Numbered from the stretch's first letter, positions 1-6,734 are shown. The stretch: 8,046 nt of DNA from Bacillota bacterium (GCA_021792885.1 JAJYTV010000070.1:1-8046); one strand, 5' to 3'. The notes: generated by a model not told the origin, from the letters alone. Made by a program: numbers and translations.

Positions 1-2
1 GA

Positions 3-1391
3 TCGCTCCTTCGCCTGCGCGCAGAGCAGCCGCAGGAGCTGAGTGCGCTCCTGCGACTGCCCGGTATCGGCCCCAGCACGGCGAGGAAGCTCTTCGGGGC
101 CGGCATCGGCACGGTGCGCGCGCTCGAGGAGCAGCTTCTCGCGGGCGCTGCGCTCCCCGCCATCTCCCAGGGGCAGCGCCGGCACCTCCTGCGCGCCTTC
201 GCCGAACGGCGTCTCGGCGTGCCGCTGCCCGAGCTCCTCGCCGCGACGGCGCGCCTTGCGCAGCGCGTACCGGGGATCGAGCCGGCGGGCGCCCTGCGGC
301 GCCTCGACCCGACCGTTCCGGTGCCCGCCTGGCTCGCACCGGAGAGCGCGCAGGGCCGCGCAGAGTGGTGCGCGCTGCAGCCCCTTACCCTGCCGGGCGG
401 GTACGTGATCGGCGAGGAGAGCCTCGCCTTCGCGCGGGAGGACGCCTTCGGGCCGGCGCTTTTGTGCGCGACGGGCCCGGAGCGCTTCGTGCAGGAGGTC
501 GGAGAGGCGCTCGTGGCGCAGGGTCTGCGGCTCACGCCCGAGGGCCTCTGGCGCGGGGAGGAGTTCATTCCTTGCCCTTCGGAGGAGGAGGTCTTCCGCC
601 TCGCCGGCATGGATGCCGTCACGCCCGCCCTGCGCGGCATCGACCCCGGGCTGCGCGCGGCGGCGCCGCAGGCGGTGCAGGGCGACCTGCACACCCATTC
701 CAACTGGTCGGACGGCGCGCAGGACATCGCGACGATGGCGGCGGCGGCGGTGGCGCGCGGCTACCGCTACCTCGCCGTGACGGACCACTCGCAGGGCCTC
801 ACGGTGGCGAACGGCCTCACCCCCGAGCGCTACCGCCGCCAGCGGGAGGAGATCCGGGCGGTGCAGCGGACGCTTCCCGCAGGCTTCACCCTGCTGCAGG
901 GCTGCGAGGTGGACATCCACCCCGACGGCAGCCTCGACCTGCCCGACGACCTGCTGCGTGAGCTCGACGTCGTGATCGCGTCGGTGCACGGACAGTTCGA
1001 CCAGGGCGCAGAGCAGGTGACGGCGCGCCTCCTGCGGGCGGTGCGCCACCCGCTCGTGACGGCGATCGGCCATCCCGGCGCGCGCAAGCTGGGGGTGCGC
1101 CCGGCGATCGCCGCCGACTGGCCGCGCGTCTTCGCGGCGGTGCGCGCCGAGGGGACCGCGCTCGAACTGAACGCGTCGCCGCGCCGCCTCGACCTCGACT
1201 ACCGCTGGCTGGGGGAGGATGGCGTGCGGGGCCTCTCGTTCGTGATCGATACGGACGCCCATTCGACGGAGGAGCTCGCCTACATGCCGCTCGGCATCGC
1301 CCAGGCGCAGAAGGCCGGCATCGCGGCAAAGGACGTCCGCAATGCCGGCCCTGTGGAGCAGGTGCTGCAGCGCAAACGGCAGCGTCGCTAG
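3..1391 (+). CDS. PolX-like protein with degenerate polymerase region and intact PHP 3'-5' exonuclease domain (5' end outside window)
   Basis: The frame is open to the left edge, so the first 462 visible residues are a C-terminal fragment; the GTG at 114 is internal. Residues 15-45 form a helix-hairpin-helix (LPGIGPSTARKL), followed by a weaker second one near 48-66. Residues 70-200 align by eye with the X-family polymerase palm and thumb: AGALRR at 95-100 matches the usual GSLRR, and AFGPALLCATG at 148-158 matches the usual SFGAALQYFTG. The catalytic aspartates expected in this region are absent. Residues 226-445 are a complete PHP domain with putative metal ligands H230, H232, D237, H262, E302, H329, H357, D418 and H420. 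Bacterial PolX proteins act in DNA repair, filling gaps and trimming 3' ends with the PHP domain. I infer nuclease activity is kept and polymerase activity lost. The stop TAG overlaps the stop of the convergent MOSC gene. Confidence 0.85.
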   Translation, partial: SLLRLRAEQPQELSALLRLPGIGPSTARKLFGAGIGTVRALEEQLLAGAALPAISQGQRRHLLRAFAERRLGVPLPELLAATARLAQRVPGIEPAGALRRLDPTVPVPAWLAPESAQGRAEWCALQPLTLPGGYVIGEESLAFAREDAFGPALLCATGPERFVQEVGEALVAQGLRLTPEGLWRGEEFIPCPSEEEVFRLAGMDAVTPALRGIDPGLRAAAPQAVQGDLHTHSNWSDGAQDIATMAAAAVARGYRYLAVTDHSQGLTVANGLTPERYRRQREEIRAVQRTLPAGFTLLQGCEVDIHPDGSLDLPDDLLRELDVVIASVHGQFDQGAEQVTARLLRAVRHPLVTAIGHPGARKLGVRPAIAADWPRVFAAVRAEGTALELNASPRRLDLDYRWLGEDGVRGLSFVIDTDAHSTEELAYMPLGIAQAQKAGIAAKDVRNAGPVEQVLQRKRQRR

Positions 1392-2257
1392 CCTTCGTCC
1401 GGTCCCGCGACGGCCTCGATGCGGCCGCCGACCCGGATCACGCCCTCCCGCAGGATATCGGCCCGCAGGCCGCCGCGGTGCACGAGGGCGCGCAGCACGG
1501 GGCGCGATGCGTAGCGCTCGACCACCATGCAGGGCTCGCAGAGCCGCATGCCGCGGCAGAGCACCTCTCCGATCTGGAACTCCCGACCGACCAGTCCATT
1601 CAGGTCGATGCCCCGCGTAACCAGGTTGCGCCGGTGCTCGTCCGGCCCGAGCGGCGGCTCGAACGACGTGCACACCTCCGCTTCGATCAGCGTGAGCGCG
1701 CTGCCGGGCAGCCCGGAGGGGAAGGTGCCGCGGCCAGCGACGTGGCGATCGCCTTCCAGCCCTTGCCCCTGCAAGGCGCGAACGGAGCTGACTGCCTCCG
1801 CGGGCTGGCCCGCGGCCGACGCGATCCAGATCGCATCCACGGTGCCCGTGGACCTCGGGGCGGCGGGACGCGGCGGAAGCGCCAGGACGATGTCGGCTGC
1901 GGCGATCAGGTACCCCGCTTCGATCCAGTCCTGCGGGACCTCGCCCTTGCCCCCGGGATCCCAAACGACACCGGATGGCACACCGTACATGACGACGCAG
2001 CGATGCTCGCCGCCTGGCGGTGCGATCCGCGCGATCCAGGGGCCGGCCCAGGAGAAGGAGCGCGGATCGGCGACGGCGGCGAGGCCGAGCCCAAGGCCGC
2101 CGAGCCAGCGGGAGACGGTCGAGCCGCGCGCTGCGTCTTCCCCGGGCCGAAGCCGCGGCAGATCTGCGATGGGCCGCTCCAGTACCGTCGCGAGACACGC
2201 GAGGAACGAAGCTGCCACGAGCGATCCGGCGCCATCGGGCATCCTGGATTCCTTCAT
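1388..2257 (-). CDS. MOSC-domain protein with an extra N-terminal domain
   Basis: This encodes 289 residues. Residues about 140-283 are a MOSC domain: an opening beta strand at 142-147, GLEGDRHV at 166-173, RRNLVTRGIDLNGLVGREF at 209-227, and the conserved cysteine region LCEPCMVVER with C240 and C243. MOSC domains are thought to bind molybdenum cofactor or carry sulfur and usually stand alone at about 150-180 residues. Here about 130 residues precede it, containing LACLATVLERPIADLP (19-34), a WIARIAPPGG segment (74-83), H85 and VVWDP (97-101). That pattern resembles small uncharacterised proteins with a cysteine-peptidase-like layout, but S17 stands where I would expect the nucleophilic cysteine. 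The ATG start is supported by AGGAGG seven bases upstream; the frame continues upstream into the glycosyltransferase region but lacks protein-like sequence there. MOSC assignment is strong; the N-terminal domain's role is unknown. Confidence 0.85.
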   Translation of the reverse strand: MKESRMPDGAGSLVAASFLACLATVLERPIADLPRLRPGEDAARGSTVSRWLGGLGLGLAAVADPRSFSWAGPWIARIAPPGGEHRCVVMYGVPSGVVWDPGGKGEVPQDWIEAGYLIAAADIVLALPPRPAAPRSTGTVDAIWIASAAGQPAEAVSSVRALQGQGLEGDRHVAGRGTFPSGLPGSALTLIEAEVCTSFEPPLGPDEHRRNLVTRGIDLNGLVGREFQIGEVLCRGMRLCEPCMVVERYASRPVLRALVHRGGLRADILREGVIRVGGRIEAVAGPDEG

Positions 2258-2264
2258 GCGAACG

Positions 2265-2270
2265 CCTCCT
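2265..2270 (-). promoter_or_regulatory. Ribosome binding site of the MOSC fusion gene
   Basis: The - strand reads AGGAGG here, seven bases before the ATG at 2257. It fixes the start of the MOSC fusion and rejects the longer frame that runs back to about 2791. The rest of the 77-base gap (2258-2334) holds a stem-loop but no promoter that I can recognise. Confidence 0.8.
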
Positions 2271-2312
2271 CTCGGCCCGCCGCGCAAGGTCGTGTTCGTT
2301 GTGCGGGTTCGC

Positions 2313-2334
2313 TGCAGAGCATCGTGCCTCTGCA
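2313..2334 (-). repeat. Perfect 7-bp inverted repeat (stem-loop) directly after the glycosyltransferase stop
   Basis: The arms are TGCAGAG and CTCTGCA, separated by eight bases. The structure begins at the first base after the TAG stop of the family 2 glycosyltransferase gene. No T-run follows on either strand, so it is not a standard intrinsic terminator. It may stabilise the 3' end of the upstream message, act as a processing or attenuation site between that gene and the MOSC gene, or be fortuitous. Confidence 0.5.
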
Positions 2335-3045
2335 CTAGTCGTCGCGGTCTTTGGCAAACCGCGGGTCCGTGAGCATCGAGGCGAAGCTGGCTCGCGGCAG
2401 GTCGATCAGACCGTGCCGGGAGCGGAAGACGGCGAAGGCGTCCTCCATCGCCTGGTCGTCGGCAGTCACCGAGCGGTCCGAGAAGCGGTAGTGCAGGGTC
2501 GCGCGCGGGACCCGCACGATCTGCGTTCCTGCCGCCTGCACGCGCAGGAAGAGATCCCATGCCTCGTAGCGGCGCAGCGTGGGGTCGAAGCCGCCGACCT
2601 CCCAGAAGGCGCGCTTCGGCATCGCAACGCCGGAGAGGATGATCGGGTTGGTTCTCCGCAAAAGCGCCGGCGTGAACCGGAAGGCGAACCTTCGGGACCA
2701 GCCCTCGCCTTCGTGCGTCACGATCGCGTCCGAAAACGCGAGGTGCCGTTCGGCCGACGGCGCGAGCGCGGCGAGGTGCTCTGGGAGCCACTCGTCATCG
2801 TCGTCAAGAAAGGCGACATGGTCGCTGCGGCTGAGTGCCACTGCCGCATTGCGCACCGCGGACGGTCCCTGGCGTGGCGCGATGCCGACTGCCCGCAGCG
2901 GGAAGGGCCAGGTGCCCGCGTCGGGCGGCGGACCGCCATCGCACACGGCCAGCACCTCCAGCGGCGGCATGGTCTGCGCCGCGACGGAGCGCAAGGCCCG
3001 CGGCAGAAGGTCGGGACGGGTCGTCGGGATGATCACGGAGAACAG
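2335..3045 (-). CDS. Family 2 glycosyltransferase (GT-A fold)
   Basis: This encodes 236 residues and transfers a sugar from a nucleotide-sugar donor, probably to a cell-surface or protein acceptor that cannot be named from sequence. The N-terminus FSVIIPTTRP is the classic first strand of the GT2 fold. VCDGG (34-38) carries the donor-binding aspartate, GPSAVRNAA (60-68) is the conserved helix, and FLDDDDEW (79-86) holds the metal-binding DxD. GGFDPTLRRYEAWDLFLR (151-168) holds the catalytic ED-type region. No membrane helix is evident, so it is probably cytoplasmic. The start is chosen as CTG at 3045 because AGGAGG lies seven bases before it; the only conventional start nearby is GTG at 3036, sixteen bases from that site. 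The gene follows the aldehyde dehydrogenase stop by 41 bases and is probably co-transcribed with it. Confidence 0.88.
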   Translation of the reverse strand: MFSVIIPTTRPDLLPRALRSVAAQTMPPLEVLAVCDGGPPPDAGTWPFPLRAVGIAPRQGPSAVRNAAVALSRSDHVAFLDDDDEWLPEHLAALAPSAERHLAFSDAIVTHEGEGWSRRFAFRFTPALLRRTNPIILSGVAMPKRAFWEVGGFDPTLRRYEAWDLFLRVQAAGTQIVRVPRATLHYRFSDRSVTADDQAMEDAFAVFRSRHGLIDLPRASFASMLTDPRFAKDRDD

Positions 3046-3052
3046 GTCGGCA

Positions 3053-3058
3053 CCTCCT
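3053..3058 (-). promoter_or_regulatory. Ribosome binding site deciding a CTG start for the family 2 glycosyltransferase
   Basis: The - strand reads AGGAGG, then seven bases, then CTG at 3045. The neighbouring MOSC gene has the same AGGAGG with the same seven-base spacing to an ATG. No in-frame ATG, GTG or TTG occurs at a workable distance, apart from the GTG at 3036, which is sixteen bases away. Confidence 0.65.
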
Positions 3059-3086
3059 GGGGGAAGGGAACGGGCGGCCGCCAGGA

Positions 3087-4577
3087 TCAGAAGAAGCTGA
3101 ACGGCTTCTCGTTCAGGTCGGCGATCACGGTCTTCGTCTCGAGGTACGCGTCGAGAGCGTGCGGGCCGAGCTCGCGGCCGAGGCCGCTCTGCTTGTAGCC
3201 CCCGAACGGCACCGTGGGGGAGAGCAGCTGGTAGGTGTTGAGCCAAACGGTTCCGGCGGCGAGGCCGCGCGCCATGCGCATGGCGCGGCGCAGGTCCTGC
3301 GTGAATACGCCGGCCGCGAGGCCGTAGGTCGTGCCGTTCGCGATCTCGAGCGCCTCTGCCTCGTCGCGGAAGCGGATCACGGCCGAGACCGGGCCGAACA
3401 CCTCCTCCTGGGCGATGCGCATCGAGGGCGCGACGTCCGTGAAGACGGTCGGCGCGATGAAGTATCCCTCACCGAGATGCGAAAGCCGCCTGCCTCCGGC
3501 GAGCAGCCGTGCGCCTTCCGCACCCGCAGCGGCGACGTAGCCCATCACCCGCTCCATCTGGCGCGCGCTGATCACGGGCCCGATGTCGCTCAGGGGGTCC
3601 GAGCCCGGCCCGACCTGCAGCGCCTCCACGCGCTCCTTCAAGGCCTCGACGAAGCGGTCCGCGATCGTCTCCTGGACGAGAATGCGCGTCCCGGCCTGGC
3701 AGACCTGCCCGGAGTTCAGGTAGACGCCGAACAGGGCACTCGAGACGGCCTGGTCGAGGTCGACGTCGTCGAAGATGATGTTCGGCGACTTGCCGCCCAG
3801 TTCCAGTGTCACGCGCTTGATGTGCTGGGCGGCGGCGGCCATCACCTTCGCGCCGGTCGCCGTCTCGCCCGTGAGCGCGATCTTCGGCACCTTGGGGTGC
3901 GCGACGAGCGCGATGCCCGCCTCATCCCCGCCCGTCACGACGTTCAGCACGCCCGCGGGCACGCCGGCCTCCTCGGCGATCGCGGCCAAGAGGAGCGCCG
4001 TGCGGGGCGTCTCCGGCGCCGGCTTCAGCACGAGGCTGCACCCGGCGGCGAGCGCGGGCGCGAGCTTCCATGCCGGCATCAGCAGCGGGAAGTTCCAGGG
4101 CGTGATGAGCCCCGCCACCCCGACGGGCTCGCGCAGGGTGAAGGCGAGGTACTCCCCCTGCGGCCCCGGCAGGGAGAAGGGGAGGGTCTCCCCGTGGACC
4201 TGCGGCACGAGGCCGGCGAAGTAGTCGAAGACGTCGGCCGCCATCGGGATCTCGAGCCACTGCGCGAAGGCGAGCGGCATCCCGTTCTCGCGCACCATCG
4301 CAGCGGAGAGTTCCTCCGCGTGCGCGCGGATGCCCGCCGCGATGCGGCCGAGCACCCGGGAACGCTCGAGCGGGTCGATGCCCAGCCAGCGCCGCTCGCG
4401 CATGGCGGCGCCGGCTGCGGCGACCGCAAGCTCGATGTCCTGCGCACCGCCGTCGGCGGCTTCCGCGAACGGCTGCGCCGTCGCCGGATCGATCAGGGGG
4501 AAGTGCCGACCGGAGCGCGGCTCGACCCACCCGCCGTCGATGTAGAGCATGCCTTCACGCAGCGAGATCTCCGACAT
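3087..4577 (-). CDS. NAD(P)-dependent aldehyde dehydrogenase
   Basis: This encodes 496 residues, a full-length member of the ALDH superfamily, which oxidises aldehydes to carboxylic acids in the cytoplasm. PWNFP with N162 stabilises the thiohemiacetal, K185 in KPAPETP contacts the cofactor, and LTGETATG (235-242) is the nucleotide-binding turn. E259 in LELGGK is the general base, C293 in GQVCQAG is the nucleophile, and EEVFGPV (391-397) holds the second cofactor-binding glutamate. PFGGYKQSGLGRE (457-469) is the conserved C-terminal segment. All key residues are present. The ATG overlaps the stop of the upstream alcohol dehydrogenase (TGATG), implying translational coupling and sequential steps: alcohol to aldehyde to acid. 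It resembles the broad betaine aldehyde and phenylacetaldehyde dehydrogenase group; the substrate is not determined. The frame remains open far upstream of this ATG, but that part is a shadow of the dehydrogenase gene. Confidence 0.95.
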   Translation of the reverse strand: MSEISLREGMLYIDGGWVEPRSGRHFPLIDPATAQPFAEAADGGAQDIELAVAAAGAAMRERRWLGIDPLERSRVLGRIAAGIRAHAEELSAAMVRENGMPLAFAQWLEIPMAADVFDYFAGLVPQVHGETLPFSLPGPQGEYLAFTLREPVGVAGLITPWNFPLLMPAWKLAPALAAGCSLVLKPAPETPRTALLLAAIAEEAGVPAGVLNVVTGGDEAGIALVAHPKVPKIALTGETATGAKVMAAAAQHIKRVTLELGGKSPNIIFDDVDLDQAVSSALFGVYLNSGQVCQAGTRILVQETIADRFVEALKERVEALQVGPGSDPLSDIGPVISARQMERVMGYVAAAGAEGARLLAGGRRLSHLGEGYFIAPTVFTDVAPSMRIAQEEVFGPVSAVIRFRDEAEALEIANGTTYGLAAGVFTQDLRRAMRMARGLAAGTVWLNTYQLLSPTVPFGGYKQSGLGRELGPHALDAYLETKTVIADLNEKPFSFF

Positions 4578-5704
4578 CACTCCACCACCCTGCCCGCATC
4601 CTGCGGGAAGATCACGACGCCGCGGCCGCCTTCCGCCCGGCGCATCGCATCGAAGGCGTCGTTGATCTCCTCGAGGGCGTAGCGCCGGGTGATCAAAGCG
4701 TCGAGTTCGAGCCGTCCCTCCATGTAGAGGTTCAGGATGGCGGGGATGTCCTCGTCCGGGCGGGAGCGCCCGTACCAGCTGCCGGTGAGGATACGAGACT
4801 GGGCGGGGATCGCGAACGCGTTCAGCGACACTTCCTCGTACGGCGCCGCGATGCCGATGACGACCGTCATGCCGGCCTTGCGCGTCATCCCGTACGCGGC
4901 CTCGATCGTCTGCGGCCGGCCCACGACCTCGAAGCTGTAGTCGACGCCCCTGCCCTCCGTCAAGTCCAGCACGGGCGTGACGAGGTCGTCGCGCCGACTG
5001 ACATCCACGACGTCGGTCGCGCCGAAGCGGCGCGCCAGGTCGAGATTCTCCGCGCCGCGGTCGATGGCGACGATCTGCCGCGCGCCGCGCAGCTTCGCGG
5101 TCTGGATGACGCTGAGGCCGACGCCGCCGGCGCCGACGACGGCGACGCTTGCGCCGGGCGGAATGTCCGCCGTATGCACGACGGCTCCGTAGCCCGTCGT
5201 GACGGCGCAGCCGACCAGCGCGGCCCGGTCGAGGGGCACATCCTTGCGGATCGGCACGAGGCCGCGCTCGGGAACGACGGCGCGCTCCGCGAAGCACGAG
5301 GTTCCAAGGAAGTGGTAGACCTCCTCCCCTCCGTCGCGCAGGCGGATGCCGCCGCCCGGCAGCGAGCCGCGCAGCTGGATGGAGAACGCTTCATCGCACA
5401 TGTCCGGCCGGCCGATGCCGCAGTAGAAGCACTTCCCGCAACTCGGCATCCAGGAGAGCACGACGTGGTCTCCCGGCCGCACGCGGGTGACCCCTGCGCC
5501 GACCGCCTCGACGACCCCCGCGCCCTCGTGGCCCAGAACGGCCGGGAGCGGGACGGGCAGGAGCCCTTCGATGACGTGCAGGTCGCTGTGGCAGACGCCG
5601 CTCGCGGCCATGCGCACGAGCGCTTCACCTGGCCCGGGGGGCGCGAGCTCGAGATCGCGGATCTCGAGGCGCTCGCCGCCGTCCTGCATCACGGCAGCCT
5701 TCAT
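4577..5704 (-). CDS. Zinc-dependent medium-chain alcohol dehydrogenase, class III-like
   Basis: This encodes 375 residues, normal for the long zinc-containing MDR family that oxidises alcohols with NAD. Catalytic zinc ligands are C38 (GVCHSD), H59 (GHEGAG) and C166 (GCAVTTGYG). The structural zinc lobe is present with C89, C92, C95 and C103. The Rossmann motif GAGGVG spans 191-196, and D215 ends the following strand, which favours NAD over NADP. The layout around GCAVTTGYGAVVHTA resembles class III enzymes such as glutathione- or mycothiol-dependent formaldehyde dehydrogenases, but the substrate cannot be read from sequence. The ATG overlaps the SCP2-like gene's stop by four bases (ATGA), and its own stop overlaps the aldehyde dehydrogenase start. 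I infer that it supplies an aldehyde to that enzyme. Confidence 0.94.
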   Translation of the reverse strand: MKAAVMQDGGERLEIRDLELAPPGPGEALVRMAASGVCHSDLHVIEGLLPVPLPAVLGHEGAGVVEAVGAGVTRVRPGDHVVLSWMPSCGKCFYCGIGRPDMCDEAFSIQLRGSLPGGGIRLRDGGEEVYHFLGTSCFAERAVVPERGLVPIRKDVPLDRAALVGCAVTTGYGAVVHTADIPPGASVAVVGAGGVGLSVIQTAKLRGARQIVAIDRGAENLDLARRFGATDVVDVSRRDDLVTPVLDLTEGRGVDYSFEVVGRPQTIEAAYGMTRKAGMTVVIGIAAPYEEVSLNAFAIPAQSRILTGSWYGRSRPDEDIPAILNLYMEGRLELDALITRRYALEEINDAFDAMRRAEGGRGVVIFPQDAGRVVE

Positions 5705-6126
5705 CGGGCCTCGTCTCCCGCGCCGCCGCGCTGCGCCAACGTCTCGCGGTAGGCCTCGTAGAGGGGCGGCATCATCGGCAGGAGCTTGAGCGCCTTGGCG
5801 ATCGAGCCGCGCGCCTTGACGATGCCACGCCCGAGCGCCTGCGGCACGTCGAGCTTGCCCATCCAGAACTGGTGCCCGACATCGGCGGAGCACTCGAAGG
5901 TGACGTCCGGCTTCGGCTCCTCGGTGTCGAACAGCATGCGCATGGGTGGCTCCCCCTCCGCAGGGGTGCGGCCGTCCATCACGAGCGTGAGATCCGGATT
6001 CTTGTAGACGAAGGAGACCACCATGCGGGAGCTGTGCAGCATCTGCGCGGCCTTGCTCTCGGCCGCACGGGTGGCGAGGGTGCCGAAGATTTCGACCATC
6101 TCATCCCGGTCGCGGTACGCCGCCAT
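5701..6126 (-). CDS. SCP2-like sterol/lipid-binding domain protein
   Basis: This encodes 141 residues, consistent with a stand-alone SCP2 domain. It binds hydrophobic ligands such as sterols or fatty acyl chains in a cytoplasmic pocket and has no expected catalytic role. Recognisable segments are PDVTFECSADVGHQFWMGKL (73-92) and VKARGSIAKALKLLP (103-117), which match the family's typical strand and 'K..G....ALKLLP' helix. A GGAGGG ribosome site lies five bases before the ATG, embedded in the end of the preceding cysteine-rich gene, with a 26-base overlap. The stop overlaps the alcohol dehydrogenase start as ATGA. Being first in a cassette with alcohol and aldehyde dehydrogenases suggests it delivers or sequesters a lipophilic alcohol or its product. 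Confidence 0.88.
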   Translation of the reverse strand: MAAYRDRDEMVEIFGTLATRAAESKAAQMLHSSRMVVSFVYKNPDLTLVMDGRTPAEGEPPMRMLFDTEEPKPDVTFECSADVGHQFWMGKLDVPQALGRGIVKARGSIAKALKLLPMMPPLYEAYRETLAQRGGAGDEAR

Positions 6127-6730
6127 CGTATCCCTCCGCCCAAACGCGTCGCGCGGCCGGCGGACCGTGCAGGCCGCTGCGGAGGGATTCGCCCCAGAGG
6201 ACCGGATTCCCCCATGAGGAGACGGGGAGAGACGACACGGGCATGGCAGCGCAGGCGAGGCACTGCGCCTCGACCTCCGCTTGCCAGTTTCCACGGTCGC
6301 TCTGCGGCGCGCCGCAGACCTGCAGCAGGGGTGGGGAGGCGGCGAGGACGTCGTGGCTTCCCGCTGCGTCGACTACGGTGAAGCGCCCTTCGAGCACCCA
6401 CTGCACGGCGACCTGCCCCGGGGCGGTCGCCGTGCGGGCGCGCGCGGTCAGCACACCGCACGCGACGGTGCACGGCGGGTGCACGGCGAGACCGTCCAGG
6501 GGCAAGAACACCAAGAGGCCGCGCAGCGGCGAGGCGAGGTCGCGGAGGACGCGCTCGCACGAGACGCAGGTCGGCGAGAACTCCCCAGAGCCGGGCGGTG
6601 CAGCCTCCAGGAGGAGGCGCACCCGCTCCAGCTGGGTCAGGCCGACGCACTGCGCTACATCGCAGAGCAGTGCGATCCCTGCGGTATGGATCTCGTTTCC
6701 TCGGTTGAACGCGATGGCGGAGAAGGGCAT
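6101..6730 (-). CDS. Cysteine-rich protein of unknown family
   Basis: This encodes 209 residues that I do not recognise. Reading its codons shows mostly G or C in third positions, as in the neighbouring genes, which argues for a real gene. It has nine cysteines: C23, C28, C55, C58, C87, C91, C139, C157 and C160. These include two CxxC pairs, CVSC (55-58) and CLAC (157-160), plus PPCTVAC (85-91), so metal binding or redox pairing is possible. There is a moderately hydrophobic stretch at 70-92 but no clear signal peptide or transmembrane helix. The start is four bases after the family 4 glycosyltransferase stop, with GGGTGA as a modest ribosome site, so the two genes are probably co-translated. 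The 3' end overlaps the SCP2-like gene by 26 bases. Function is unknown. Confidence 0.72.
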   Translation of the reverse strand: MPFSAIAFNRGNEIHTAGIALLCDVAQCVGLTQLERVRLLLEAAPPGSGEFSPTCVSCERVLRDLASPLRGLLVFLPLDGLAVHPPCTVACGVLTARARTATAPGQVAVQWVLEGRFTVVDAAGSHDVLAASPPLLQVCGAPQSDRGNWQAEVEAQCLACAAMPVSSLPVSSWGNPVLWGESLRSGLHGPPAARRVWAEGYDGGVPRPG

Positions 6731-6734
6731 GCAC

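Noticed and set aside
734..755. GCG-rich run resembling a microsatellite.
   Set aside because: It encodes a short alanine stretch in a PHP-domain helix in frame; it is short, imperfect and ordinary for GC-rich coding DNA.
2258..2791. Upstream extension of the MOSC fusion frame.
   Set aside because: It runs antiphase through the family 2 glycosyltransferase gene, whose motifs are clear. The AGGAGG before 2257 marks the real start.
3159..4682. A 507-codon open frame on the + strand.
   Set aside because: It is antisense to the aldehyde dehydrogenase, whose catalytic motifs are all intact. The + strand product is low-complexity and resembles no family.
4578..5297. Upstream extension of the aldehyde dehydrogenase frame.
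   Set aside because: It is the off-frame reading of the alcohol dehydrogenase gene, arginine-rich and featureless. The ATG at 4577 gives a normal-length enzyme.
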